This document shows positions 9,197-17,548 of a DNA stretch of 64,000 nt, one piece after another. Each line of letters starts with the position of its first letter. Position 1 is the first letter of the stretch. The notes beneath the pieces were generated by a model that saw only the letters and a list, made by a program, of their open reading frames with translations, did no database searches and was not told the origin of the DNA. The stretch spans positions 62,001 through 126,000 of the forward strand of contig NZ_JBHEQA010000005.1 of NCBI RefSeq assembly GCF_043678055.1, read 5' to 3'. The DNA comes from Spongiimicrobium salis. GTDB taxonomy: Bacteria > Bacteroidota > Bacteroidia > Flavobacteriales > Flavobacteriaceae. The translations under genes were made by a program, and so were the position numbers.

Positions 9197-10618
9197 ATGA
9201 GAAAACTATTACCACCGCTTCTTTTTACGATCTTCTTTTTTGTAAATAGCATTTCTGCGCAACAATTGACCCTTAAAAAAGGGATGATAATGGATAAAAT
9301 AGCTATCCCCAATGATAGTCTCCAGGAGCATTATTCGTTATACTTGCCTTCGACTTTCGATACGGCAAAGAAATGGCCTATTCTCTTTGTTTTCGATTTA
9401 AACGGAAAGGCGAAACAGGCCTTGGGCGTCTACAGGGAAGTGGCAGAGAATAACGGATATATTTTAGCAGCATCCAACAATGTCAATGATAGTTTGTCTA
9501 CCGCCCAAAATATTATCATTGCCAATAGAATGATCAATGCAGTAAAAGATGTCCTTCCGCTTCATAATAATAGACTGTACGCTTCAGGCTTTTCCAATGC
9601 TGGTAAGTTTTCTTCCATAATTCCCATTTTTATTAAGAACGTAGAAGGTGTTATTGCCATAGGGAGTGGTAACTTAAATGCAGAAATTCTAAATGCAAAG
9701 AAACCCTTTCATTTTATTGGCCTCGTGGGGGAAGAGGATTTTAGGTTCCCTGAGATGTTGACTTTGGAAAAGACCTTGAATAGCTTAAAATTTCCCAACC
9801 AACTATTGCGTTACGATGGAGGTCATAAATGGCCTGAAAAAAAACACCTAAATCGTGCATTGAAAATATTAACCTTGTCTGCAATGGCCAAAGGTTTTGT
9901 AGCATCGGATTCCACATTTATACGAAAAAGTTATCAAGAAGATATAGAGGAGATGGAGGCGTTGGTCACTAACAATAAGATGCTCCAGGCCGAGGATATT
10001 TTGGAAGATATGTTAGAAATATACCGACCACATCAAAGCGTGGATGCCTTGAAGTTACGAAGACGTGAATTGCGTAAAAATAAGAGTTATCGAAGTTTAA
10101 GAAGAAGCGAAAATGCCGTTCTTTTCAAAGAATCTTTTATCAAAGAAGATTATTTCTATTCTATAGATGAAGATGTCTCTACCTATAATTTCAACAATTT
10201 GGGGTGGTGGAACTATCAAATGGCCGAACTTAAAAAGTACCAAGAAAGTCCGGAGATTGCCGTAAAAAAAATGGGCAAACGCCTCTATGGGTATGTGAAT
10301 GCACTCACCGAAGATAATATTGAGGCCTTGCAAGCAGAAAAAAAGATGGACGAAGAAGGGATTCTCTTTCTATGGATGTTAAAAACCATCATTGCGCCCA
10401 AAGAATACCAATACTATTTAAATGTCATTTCGTTAAGTGCTAAAGTCGGTGATGATGACACTACATTGTTTTATTTAGAGGAGTTGCTGAAGAATGGTTA
10501 TACCGATGTAGATTCCCTCTATGCGTTGGAACATACTACTTTGATTAAAATAGGACCGGAGTATAACAAAATTATAGACACTTATTTGAAGGCCGCTAGA
10601 TATCCTACTGAGGAATAA
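9197..10618 (+). CDS. Exported alpha/beta-hydrolase (esterase-like) with helical C-terminal half
   Basis: A signal peptide (residues 1-21, ending SISAQ) is followed by an alpha/beta-hydrolase domain at about 40-225. The nucleophile elbow is GFSNAG (131-136, Ser133) and the probable catalytic His is in GGHKWPE (His210), with an acidic residue in GEEDF around 179-181. This pattern resembles polyhydroxybutyrate-depolymerase/feruloyl-esterase relatives. Residues 230-473 are helical and TPR-like and carry no known catalytic motif. The substrate is unknown. The 3' end overlaps the convergent DJ-1-like gene by 14 bases. Confidence 0.72.
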   Translation: MRKLLPPLLFTIFFFVNSISAQQLTLKKGMIMDKIAIPNDSLQEHYSLYLPSTFDTAKKWPILFVFDLNGKAKQALGVYREVAENNGYILAASNNVNDSLSTAQNIIIANRMINAVKDVLPLHNNRLYASGFSNAGKFSSIIPIFIKNVEGVIAIGSGNLNAEILNAKKPFHFIGLVGEEDFRFPEMLTLEKTLNSLKFPNQLLRYDGGHKWPEKKHLNRALKILTLSAMAKGFVASDSTFIRKSYQEDIEEMEALVTNNKMLQAEDILEDMLEIYRPHQSVDALKLRRRELRKNKSYRSLRRSENAVLFKESFIKEDYFYSIDEDVSTYNFNNLGWWNYQMAELKKYQESPEIAVKKMGKRLYGYVNALTEDNIEALQAEKKMDEEGILFLWMLKTIIAPKEYQYYLNVISLSAKVGDDDTTLFYLEELLKNGYTDVDSLYALEHTTLIKIGPEYNKIIDTYLKAARYPTEE

Positions 10619-11345
10619 CTAAATGAGGTACGGTCGTCAAATCCCAATCAATCACAAGCCCTTTGGCCAAGGATTCCGTAATTTCCTTTCCGTAAAGGTA
10701 TTCACATAAATAGAGGGCCGCTTCAAAGCTTTTTGCTCCTCCTGCCGAAGTAATGTATTTCTGATCGTGAACAAATAAGACACTATCCTTTACCTTTAAT
10801 TGCGGAAATTTCTTTTTGTAGGCTTCAATGTCGCTGGGAAAAGTAGTAGAGGTCACCTGATCTAATATCCCTGCTTTTGCCAAAACAAAAGCGCCATCGC
10901 AATGCGAAGTCATAAACAAAGCCTCTTTATCGACCTCCTTGATAAAATCGATCAGCACTGTGTTTTCCAAATCGCTGTCCAAATGATGTTCGGCACTGGG
11001 TACGACCAAAATATCTATTGGAGGTAGGTTGTCTTGGGTATAATCAAAATCGGGAAGAATGCGAAGGCCTTCAAAAGTAGTTATAGGGTCTTTGGTGTCC
11101 GCCACCGTAAAAGTGTTCATGGCCTTAATGTTCTTTCGGTACTGCGTATGTTGAAAAATATCATATGGAGCCGTAAATTCGGTATTATAGGTGCCATCCA
11201 TGATCAAGAAAGCCACATTGTAGCGATTGGGTTCCAAGGGAATGGCTATTCCCTTTTCTGATTCGTTTATGGGAGTTGCTTCCTTTTTTTGGTTACAAGC
11301 AGAAAGACTGAGAAAGACAATCAGGAGCAATGGTATATTTTTCAT
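10605..11345 (-). CDS. DJ-1/PfpI family lipoprotein
   Basis: A 246-residue protein with an N-terminal lipoprotein signal (lipobox LSAC, Cys17). Residues 42-235 form a class I glutamine-amidotransferase-like DJ-1/PfpI domain. It has the nucleophile-elbow cysteine in TSHCDGAFVLA (Cys149), and the start of the domain (VAFLIMDGTYNTEFTAP) resembles the ligand domain of GlxA-type AraC regulators, here without any HTH. Export of this fold is less common. The gene's ATG overlaps the stop of the MFS gene (11342) by 4 bases, so the two are an operon. The biochemical activity is uncertain. Confidence 0.85.
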   Translation of the reverse strand: MKNIPLLLIVFLSLSACNQKKEATPINESEKGIAIPLEPNRYNVAFLIMDGTYNTEFTAPYDIFQHTQYRKNIKAMNTFTVADTKDPITTFEGLRILPDFDYTQDNLPPIDILVVPSAEHHLDSDLENTVLIDFIKEVDKEALFMTSHCDGAFVLAKAGILDQVTSTTFPSDIEAYKKKFPQLKVKDSVLFVHDQKYITSAGGAKSFEAALYLCEYLYGKEITESLAKGLVIDWDLTTVPHLVIPQ

Positions 11346-12553
11346 TTAAAACGAGGTTTTGTATTTAAGGCTTTTCTAAGATATAAAAGTAAGCAAATAC
11401 TAAACAAGCAAAGAACGCCAATACCATACCATGTAGCAATATATCCGAAATTCGCTATAGATCGCATCCCGCCATTATGGGCAAAGATATGGGCGGTTGC
11501 GAAAGCAATACTGTATAGTCCCATATATTCTCCCAAGTTGCCCCGTTTGGATCGATCCATGGCCAAGGTATTGGAAAAAGGAAATGCAATCATTTCCCCC
11601 AAGGTCATCAACAACATTCCAATAAGAAGTACTCCTGTCCAAGAAGAAAGATTTAGGATGACAAAACTCAGTCCCACTAAGGCAAAACCAAAGATGATCA
11701 ATAGCATTTTGGACCAGTTCTTTCTCTCCAAATATTTGATTAAAGGCATTTCCAGAGCAAAAATGAGAAAACCATTCATCGCCAATAGTAGACCAATACG
11801 ATCTTCGCTTAAAAAATGGATGTCCTTGTAATAGATGGGAACTGTGGAAAAATATTGTACAAAGGCAGACCCAAACAGTACCATGGCAAAGATGAATATC
11901 AGATAGGGGATATCCGTATAGGCCGATTTGGGAGCCGTATTTTTAGTAACTTCAATTTCTTTCGCTTTTTTAGGATGCAGTATAAACAGCAAAAGAATTC
12001 CTGCTACAACACAAGTACTTCCATCTGTCCAGAAAAGACCCTCATAACCCATATGAGCGATAATAACACCACCAAGAGCCGGCCCAGCAGAAAAGCCTAA
12101 ATTGATGGCCAAACGTATCAGTGTTATTGATCTTGTTCTGTTTTCAAGTTTGCTGTAGGCGTCTAAGGCAACGTAGGAAGCAGGTCTAAAAGCATCTGCA
12201 GCAATCATCAAAATAAAAACGCCAAGGCATACAGGCCACAATCCATCTAGAAATTGTAGGGACATAAAGAGCAGCCCGGTTAGGACTAAACTCAAAACCA
12301 TAATTTTATAATAGCCAAAAAGATCGGTCAGTTTTCCCCCGATCCAAGCTCCCACCAGAGAACCCAATCCAAAGCAAGTCATGACCGCTCCGACGTTTTC
12401 CGGACTAAAATCTAAATCTTCTTTGAGATAAAGAGATAGAAATGGAATTACCATGGTACCAGCTCTATTGATTAAGGTAATCAAAGCCAACCACCAAACT
12501 TCGGGAGATAGTCCTTTAAAGGAATCCAGGTAATTAAGATATAATTTCTTCAT
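11342..12553 (-). CDS. Major facilitator superfamily transporter
   Basis: 403 residues with 12 predicted membrane helices. A typical MFS loop follows helix 2 (GSLVGAWIGGKLTDLFGY, the motif-A region), and a basic cytoplasmic loop lies in the middle (LHPKKAKEIEVTK). It is probably a drug or metabolite efflux pump of the DHA1 type. It is the first structural gene of an operon with the DJ-1-like lipoprotein. Its start is only 18 bases after a terminator hairpin that follows a Leu-rich mini-ORF, which suggests control by attenuation. Confidence 0.88.
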   Translation of the reverse strand: MKKLYLNYLDSFKGLSPEVWWLALITLINRAGTMVIPFLSLYLKEDLDFSPENVGAVMTCFGLGSLVGAWIGGKLTDLFGYYKIMVLSLVLTGLLFMSLQFLDGLWPVCLGVFILMIAADAFRPASYVALDAYSKLENRTRSITLIRLAINLGFSAGPALGGVIIAHMGYEGLFWTDGSTCVVAGILLLFILHPKKAKEIEVTKNTAPKSAYTDIPYLIFIFAMVLFGSAFVQYFSTVPIYYKDIHFLSEDRIGLLLAMNGFLIFALEMPLIKYLERKNWSKMLLIIFGFALVGLSFVILNLSSWTGVLLIGMLLMTLGEMIAFPFSNTLAMDRSKRGNLGEYMGLYSIAFATAHIFAHNGGMRSIANFGYIATWYGIGVLCLFSICLLLYLRKALNTKPRFK

Positions 12554-12570
12554 TTGGTTTTTTGTAAAAA

Positions 12571-12603
12571 AAAAAGCCCTGGCGAAGACGACAGGGCTTT
12601 TTT
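12571..12603 (-). terminator. Terminator/attenuator hairpin ahead of the MFS operon
   Basis: The stem AAAAAGCCCTG / CAGGGCTTTTT has a 10-base loop and, read on the minus strand, a run of T just before the MFS start. No plus-strand gene ends nearby, so it must act in the leader of the MFS operon. The CCCTG inside the mini-ORF upstream could pair with the CAGGG arm and form an antiterminator. Confidence 0.7.
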
Positions 12604-12616
12604 AGTATTATTAAAA

Positions 12617-12643
12617 TCAATTTAACAACAACAGGGAACCCAT
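12617..12643 (-). CDS. Putative leader peptide MGSLLLLN
   Basis: An 8-codon ORF reads ATG-GGT-TCC-CTG-TTG-TTG-TTA-AAT-TGA on the minus strand. It has four consecutive Leu codons and stops 14 bases before an intrinsic terminator. This is the classical layout of a leucine-responsive attenuator: a stalled ribosome would free the downstream arm and allow read-through into the MFS gene. Expression is inferred, not shown. Confidence 0.5.
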   Translation of the reverse strand: MGSLLLLN

Positions 12644-12781
12644 CGTATAGGATACACATTCGTCTTTGTAAAAATTGATAAAACTTGCATAATTGGATTT
12701 TCTTGAGTGTAAAGCTAATCAAAAAAATGGGATATTGTATTTTTGAAAGGAGAATGTTAAAATAAAAAAGCGTATCGAGCT

Positions 12782-13495
12782 ATGGGAAAAATAAAACCGG
12801 ACTTAAATGTCTTTCAATTTGGCAAGACGACCCTGAAAATACGGAAGATCTATATTTTGATATTTTATAGTGCTGCTTTTCTGATCATGGCTTGTGGAGA
12901 GCAACGGAAATACCATGATACTGCAGAAGAAGCCATAGAAGAATCCCCTATAAGTGCTATTAACGATATTCTGAAGTTTCAGAGAGATCTTAATAAAACC
13001 TTTAAAGATCCAAAAACATCCCCATTGCCCGATCGCTATCGGAAGAATTTTGAGGGGCTGGATTTTTTTGCCCCAGATACCAATTATGTCGTAACAGCCA
13101 CCTTGGTGCGCACTCCCAATGCTATTCCTTTTATGATGCCTACCACAACCAATGACCAATCTAGGGAAGTCGTGTATGGAGTAGCCCATTTTGAACTAAA
13201 GGGGAAGGCCTATCAATTGGAGATATACCAAAGCCCTGAGCAAAGTAAAGAGGAAGGGTATGAAAACTATCTTTTTCTTCCTTTTTTAGATCAGACCAAT
13301 GATAACCAAACCTATGCAGGTGGGAGGTATATTGATCTTGAGATTCCGAAAGGAGCGCATATTCAGATTGATTTTAACAAAGCTTATAATCCCTACTGCG
13401 CATATAATAAAAAATATTCTTGCCCCATAGTTCCTAAAGTGAACGACTTAAAAACGGAGATTAAGGCAGGTGTTAAAGATTTCAACAAAAAATAA
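12782..13495 (+). CDS. DUF1684 domain lipoprotein
   Basis: 237 residues. A hydrophobic segment at 23-36 leads to a lipobox-like MAC (Cys38), after an unusually long basic N-region. The rest is a DUF1684 domain with the family's C-terminal signature NPYCAYNKKYSCPIVP followed by LKTEIKAGVKDF. The biochemical function of the family is unknown. A terminator follows at 13496. A TATTTTTG promoter-like box lies about 40 bases before the start. Confidence 0.85.
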   Translation: MGKIKPDLNVFQFGKTTLKIRKIYILIFYSAAFLIMACGEQRKYHDTAEEAIEESPISAINDILKFQRDLNKTFKDPKTSPLPDRYRKNFEGLDFFAPDTNYVVTATLVRTPNAIPFMMPTTTNDQSREVVYGVAHFELKGKAYQLEIYQSPEQSKEEGYENYLFLPFLDQTNDNQTYAGGRYIDLEIPKGAHIQIDFNKAYNPYCAYNKKYSCPIVPKVNDLKTEIKAGVKDFNKK

Positions 13496-13530
13496 AAGAC
13501 CCCTAAAGCAATAGTGCTCTAGAGGTCTTC
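13496..13530. terminator. Bidirectional terminator
   Basis: An imperfect 15-bp stem (AAGACCCCTAAAGCA / TGCTCTAGAGGTCTT) lies between the converging DUF1684 gene and porin gene, with A-rich and T-rich flanks. Confidence 0.7.
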
Positions 13531-13556
13531 TTATTAAGAATCAACAATGTCTTGTT

Positions 13557-14606
13557 TTAGAAGGAATAAATTGCAGCAACCAAGAAGGAAGATAAACTGG
13601 CACTTGGCGCAAGGTCATTATCAAAGAAAGGCTCAAAATCGTCGCTCCATGAATCCAGGCGTATTTCAGGTTTAACGATCAAATTGTCATCTATAACAAT
13701 GTTTCCTGTTAGGGTAAGGGCAAAAACACTGGGTAAATCGTCAACGGCATCTGCATGTGCGCCAAACAATTCTCCTCTTAACCCAATTTTGAAGGTGTCT
13801 GAAGTTGCCAATTGCGGATATAGGGCCACTCCTGAAAAACCGTCACCATCGTTATCTGCATAGGCTGCATTGATTCCAAGATAAAAAGTATCCGTAATAT
13901 CAAAACCTCCGGTATAATCGATCTCGAAACCTAAATTGGCTTCATTATCATAATACAGGTTGAGGTATTGTCCGGAATATCCCAATTGTAATCCGGCAGC
14001 GTAGTTCCCGGTTAGGTTGTTGTCTACATCCGTAACATTGATGAAAGCCAGCATTAAAGAGAAATCCCCTCCAAGATCAAAATCGGCTTTTATACCCGTA
14101 TGGGAGAAAGGACCGCTTGAAAATAAATAAGAAGTACTATAGTTAAAGTTAGCTGCAGGTGCAATAACCTCATACCCTAAAAAAGTATTGAATCGCCCAA
14201 CGGTAAGTTTTGTGTTTTCGCTTACATTCCAATACGCATACAATTGGTTAATATTTAATCCAGTAATGGCTTGCACTCCACGGGGACCAAAAACAAGATC
14301 GGCTACCGCACCTGTTTTTTCACCCTCATAGGCCGCTATTACATTGGCAAAGCCAAGGGCAAAGCCAGTTTGGTTTGCAAAAGACGTTCCTGGGGCCAAT
14401 GCTTCATCACCGTTATCGCCAAAAATGGCTCTATCAGTGGCACTTAGATTTGTTCTGTAATACGCATCTACACTTCCTGATACAGTTACTTTTTTCTTTT
14501 CTTCTTCAGCAGGAGCATCCTGAGCAATACTTGTGAAGCCCGTAAAAAGTAATAAGGCCAATAGTACTGATTTTTTTATGTAATTTGTGGTCGTAATCGT
14601 TTTCAT
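13557..14606 (-). CDS. Outer-membrane beta-barrel porin (OmpL-like, bbp2)
   Basis: 349 residues with a signal peptide (cleavage near FTSIAQ) and an acidic/basic linker EEEKKK, followed by alternating amphipathic strands rich in aromatic and Gly residues and a terminal Phe (AAIYSF), as expected for an outer-membrane barrel. The start VTVSGSVDAYYRTNL and the later LTVGRFNTFLGYEVI are characteristic of this Bacteroidota porin family. It lies downstream of glnK-amt on the same strand, so it may supply nitrogen sources across the outer membrane. Confidence 0.85.
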   Translation of the reverse strand: MKTITTTNYIKKSVLLALLLFTGFTSIAQDAPAEEEKKKVTVSGSVDAYYRTNLSATDRAIFGDNGDEALAPGTSFANQTGFALGFANVIAAYEGEKTGAVADLVFGPRGVQAITGLNINQLYAYWNVSENTKLTVGRFNTFLGYEVIAPAANFNYSTSYLFSSGPFSHTGIKADFDLGGDFSLMLAFINVTDVDNNLTGNYAAGLQLGYSGQYLNLYYDNEANLGFEIDYTGGFDITDTFYLGINAAYADNDGDGFSGVALYPQLATSDTFKIGLRGELFGAHADAVDDLPSVFALTLTGNIVIDDNLIVKPEIRLDSWSDDFEPFFDNDLAPSASLSSFLVAAIYSF

Positions 14607-14718
14607 AAATCTGTTGAATTTAGATATCCCTCCGAAGGAATCTGTTATTTAATGCTATAGGTTTAAAATGAAAAGGTTATAGAACGGAGCATTTTGCCGA
14701 ATGCTCCGTTTGTTATTT

Positions 14719-15987
14719 TTATTCGTTAATTCTAAAGTCAGGATATGCATCCATTCCATGCTCGTGAAGATCCAATCCTTCCAATTCTTCTTCTTTGGAA
14801 ACTCGGATTCCAGAAATTTTCTTTAATGAGAATATGATGATAAATGCCGTAATACAGCAGAATGCTCCGGTGGCTCCAATACCTGTCAATTGGTAAATCA
14901 ATTGTTCTCCCCCGGCTTTGCTGCCAAAAAGGCCTACAGCAAGGGTACCCCAGATACCACAAATTAAGTGAACGGCTATGGCTCCTACGGGATCATCCAA
15001 TTTTAGCTTATCGATCAATGCTACCCCTAAAACAATAATGATACCGGCAAGAAGACCAATCACAACTGCTTCATTGGGACTCATGAGGTCTGCACCAGCA
15101 GTAATTCCGACCAAGCCACCTAATATTCCATTAAGGAACATGGTAAGGTCAAAGTTTTTATAGAGTATTGTGGAAAGAACAAAGGCGCCAACACCTCCTG
15201 CTGCTGCTGCAAGACAGGTAGTTACCAATACCAGTGATGTTCCTTCTGGGTCTGCGGAGAGTACGGAACCTCCGTTGAATCCGAACCATCCTAACCATAG
15301 AATGAGGACACCTCCCGCAGCTAAGGGAATGTTGTGCCCGGGAATGGCCTTAGGTTTGCCATCCTCGCCGAATTTACCGATACGAGATCCTAATAAATAA
15401 ACGGCGATTAAAGCGGCCCATCCGCCAACGGAATGTACTAAGGTTGAACCGGCGAAGTCATGAAAACCAGCTTCTTTTATGGTTTCTCCGGCAGAATTAA
15501 CTTCGTTTCCCAAGGTAGACAAGAAGCCACCTCCCCATTGCCAAGATCCTACGATTGGGTATATAAAGCCAACGTAGATAATGGTAAAGACCATGAAAGG
15601 AACCAATTTAATACGCTCGGCTACGGCTCCTGATACAATGGTGGCTGCTGTTGCGGCAAACATTCCTTGAAAGAGGAAGTCGGTCCACCATGTATATCCT
15701 CCATCGGCATATTCTGGTGTCATTCCATTTTCTGGAGCTCCTATTCCTGGAACAATTCCACCGATATACCCGTTAAATTCTCCTGGGTACATTAAGTTAA
15801 AACCAAATGCATAATAGAGGAGAAGCCCTACACATATGATGAATACGTTTTTAAATAAAATATTGATTGTGTTTTTCTGACGTGTAAGTCCGATCTCTAG
15901 GAAAGAGAATCCCATGTGCATAAAAAACACTAGGGCCGTACATACCATCATCCAAACATTATTCGCTGTAAATAATCCTGCGTCCAT
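14719..15987 (-). CDS. amt: Ammonium transporter
   Basis: 422 residues with 11 membrane helices and a cytoplasmic tail. The Amt/Mep signatures are present: FHDFAGSTLVHSVGGWAAL, carrying the conserved Asp and first pore His, and AVHLICGIWGTLAVG, carrying the second pore His. It moves ammonium into the cytoplasm and is gated by the PII protein encoded 30 bases upstream. The gene is followed by the porin gene. Confidence 0.97.
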   Translation of the reverse strand: MDAGLFTANNVWMMVCTALVFFMHMGFSFLEIGLTRQKNTINILFKNVFIICVGLLLYYAFGFNLMYPGEFNGYIGGIVPGIGAPENGMTPEYADGGYTWWTDFLFQGMFAATAATIVSGAVAERIKLVPFMVFTIIYVGFIYPIVGSWQWGGGFLSTLGNEVNSAGETIKEAGFHDFAGSTLVHSVGGWAALIAVYLLGSRIGKFGEDGKPKAIPGHNIPLAAGGVLILWLGWFGFNGGSVLSADPEGTSLVLVTTCLAAAAGGVGAFVLSTILYKNFDLTMFLNGILGGLVGITAGADLMSPNEAVVIGLLAGIIIVLGVALIDKLKLDDPVGAIAVHLICGIWGTLAVGLFGSKAGGEQLIYQLTGIGATGAFCCITAFIIIFSLKKISGIRVSKEEELEGLDLHEHGMDAYPDFRINE

Positions 15988-16017
15988 TTCTTAAGTATTA
16001 GTTAGTTTTTGTATGAG

Positions 16018-16356
16018 TTAGTTGATTCCTGCGTGACCATTTTCTTTGGTTCTGATTCTGTATGCATCGATAATATCGGAGACAAAGATTTTTCCATCCC
16101 CCACATTGCCGGTGTACGCAGCTTCCAAAATGGCATTCACCGTGCGTTCCAGAAATTCATCGGATACCACAATGGATAAATACCTTCTCTGGATGTCTGT
16201 AGTGCTATAGGAAATTCCACGATATACGTGACCTTGTTTTTCGTTGCCTACACCAGTTACATCCCAGTAACTGAAAAAGTTAACTTCGATTTCGTGCAAT
16301 GCTTTTTTTACATCGTCGAATTTTGATTTTCGAATAATCGCCTCAATTTTCTTCAT
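16018..16356 (-). CDS. glnK: P-II family nitrogen regulatory protein
   Basis: 112 residues starting MKKIEAIIRKSKFDDVK, the standard PII start. The frame is open 18 codons further up, but the promoter (16379-16410) lies inside that extension, so ATG 16356 is right. The T-loop contains GHVYRGISY, keeping the Tyr that is uridylylated in proteobacterial GlnB/GlnK; TGNVGDGKIFVSDI is the B-loop that binds ATP. The trimer reports nitrogen and energy state and blocks Amt when ammonium is plentiful. It is co-transcribed with amt. Confidence 0.96.
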   Translation of the reverse strand: MKKIEAIIRKSKFDDVKKALHEIEVNFFSYWDVTGVGNEKQGHVYRGISYSTTDIQRRYLSIVVSDEFLERTVNAILEAAYTGNVGDGKIFVSDIIDAYRIRTKENGHAGIN

Positions 16357-16378
16357 AATTAATTTGTTGATTATGTGG

Positions 16379-16410
16379 TAAATATATGTTAAAAGAAAGT
16401 TAACCGGCAA
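16379..16410 (-). promoter_or_regulatory. Flavobacterial promoter of glnK-amt
   Basis: On the minus strand TTG (16410-16408) is separated by 21 bases from TATATTTA (16386-16379), a 7/8 match to TAnnTTTG. It lies 23 bases before the glnK ATG. Confidence 0.65.
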
Positions 16411-16630
16411 AAAATGAGGGGGGTGTTATCTAATTTTTATGTTATTGTTAATTTTACCCCTATTATTTTAGGGGTATTTCTTTTTTAAATTATAAAACTG
16501 AAAATTTGATGATAAATTTAGAAAAGGTTATCGTTGAAAGGAGAAGCCAAAAAAATTGAGTTATAGGAAATATCGCGACAACACTAAGGAAAAAAGTGTG
16601 TAGAAAAGAAGGGAAAGAAATATGGATGCT

Positions 16631-17002
16631 TTAGAGGGCTTTGGCCAACCATAATCCTAAGGATACGGCCAGTATTCCAACAACGATACTAATAATGGTA
16701 TATAAGGCAAAATGGAATATATCACCAGACTTGAGCAAACTGTGATTTTCAAAGGCGAAAGTAGAAAAAGTAGTAAATCCACCGCAGAAGCCAGTAGCTA
16801 ATAATAGAATTTGATTTTGACTAAGGTAATTCCCTTTATAAGATAGTCCCAATATAAGACCAATAAGCAAGCAACCTATACTATTGGCTAAAAAAGTCCC
16901 GAGAAAAAAACTGTTGAACGTTGTATTGAAAGTTTTACCGAGGGCATAACGCAGGACGCTACCAATACCACCACCTAAAAAAACGAGAAGGAATTGTTTC
17001 AT
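16631..17002 (-). CDS. crcB: Fluoride efflux channel CrcB/Fluc
   Basis: 123 residues with four membrane helices. Family signatures are GGGIGSVLRYALG at the N-terminus, GTFLANSIGCLLIG, and GFCGGFTTFSTFAFEN, which holds the GGxTTFSTF fluoride-path motif. Subunits dimerise in antiparallel to export fluoride. The gene starts 17 bases after a 58-codon ORF that is probably in the same transcript. No fluoride riboswitch was recognised upstream. Confidence 0.95.
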   Translation of the reverse strand: MKQFLLVFLGGGIGSVLRYALGKTFNTTFNSFFLGTFLANSIGCLLIGLILGLSYKGNYLSQNQILLLATGFCGGFTTFSTFAFENHSLLKSGDIFHFALYTIISIVVGILAVSLGLWLAKAL

Positions 17003-17019
17003 ACTATAAAAGTATAAAA

Positions 17020-17196
17020 CTAAACTGCTTTTTTGTATTTCGCGGTGTTTAAATCAATAGGATAGATTTTTGTCGAAGCGTTGGATAAGGTTTTCATGCT
17101 TTCCTTTACCACTTTCGATGAGCGAATAGCATTGAATGCCAATAAGATGACATTTACACTAATCAACACTGCCAGTAATCCTAAAAAAGTGACCAT
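17020..17196 (-). CDS. Small single-helix membrane protein upstream of crcB
   Basis: A 58-codon ORF from ATG 17196 to TAG 17020. Residues 3-22 form one hydrophobic helix (FLGLLAVLISVNVILLAF). A basic patch (RSSKVVKES) and a polar tail ending KYKKAV follow, so the tail is probably cytoplasmic. It precedes crcB by 17 bases on the same strand. The family and function are unknown; codon use and tight spacing support a real gene. Confidence 0.6.
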   Translation of the reverse strand: MVTFLGLLAVLISVNVILLAFNAIRSSKVVKESMKTLSNASTKIYPIDLNTAKYKKAV

Positions 17197-17309
17197 ACAT
17201 CGGATTTATAATACTATAACGCAAAAGTACGTCTTTTCTTATACTGTAGAATAAAAAATAAAGATTTGTTGTGAAATGACGAATTTTTGTGGTGAAAGCG
17301 TTTTTTTTG

Positions 17310-17498
17310 TTAATTTTTAAGGATATACTTAATAATGAAAAGGACAATTATGAAAATTATAAATGTTATCCCAATCCATTTAACACCTTTGTAATTTTTT
17401 GAGTGCAGTTTTTTATCTTTTTTATAAGAAAAGGCGATAATTAAAATAAAAGCAACAACAAAAAGTCCTGCAAAAATCATTTGTCCCAGACTGAACAT
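17310..17498 (-). CDS. Small two-helix membrane protein
   Basis: 62 residues with two hydrophobic helices (about 7-24 and 43-58) joined by a strongly basic loop (YKKDKKLHSKNYKGVKW). Both ends would therefore face the periplasm, with the loop in the cytoplasm. Proteins of this shape are common in flavobacteria but have no assigned function. It is divergent to the MazG-like gene, with a 50-base gap. Confidence 0.65.
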   Translation of the reverse strand: MFSLGQMIFAGLFVVAFILIIAFSYKKDKKLHSKNYKGVKWIGITFIIFIIVLFIIKYILKN

Positions 17499-17548
17499 AT
17501 TTCCTATTTTTACGCAAAGCTAATTTAAAAAAAGATAAAAATTACTAG

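Noticed and set aside
11289..11831. 180-codon plus-strand ORF across the MFS gene end
   Set aside because: It is antisense to the MFS and DJ-1-like genes, both well supported by motifs.
16456..16475. Hairpin ACCCCTA / TAGGGGT upstream of glnK
   Set aside because: The T run lies on the plus strand where no gene ends, and on the minus strand there is no T run. It may be regulatory, but I cannot support a terminator or riboswitch.
16411..16630. Fluoride riboswitch around crcB
   Set aside because: I saw no crcB-motif pseudoknot elements here, and this stretch is downstream of crcB. The region upstream of the 58-codon ORF also showed none.
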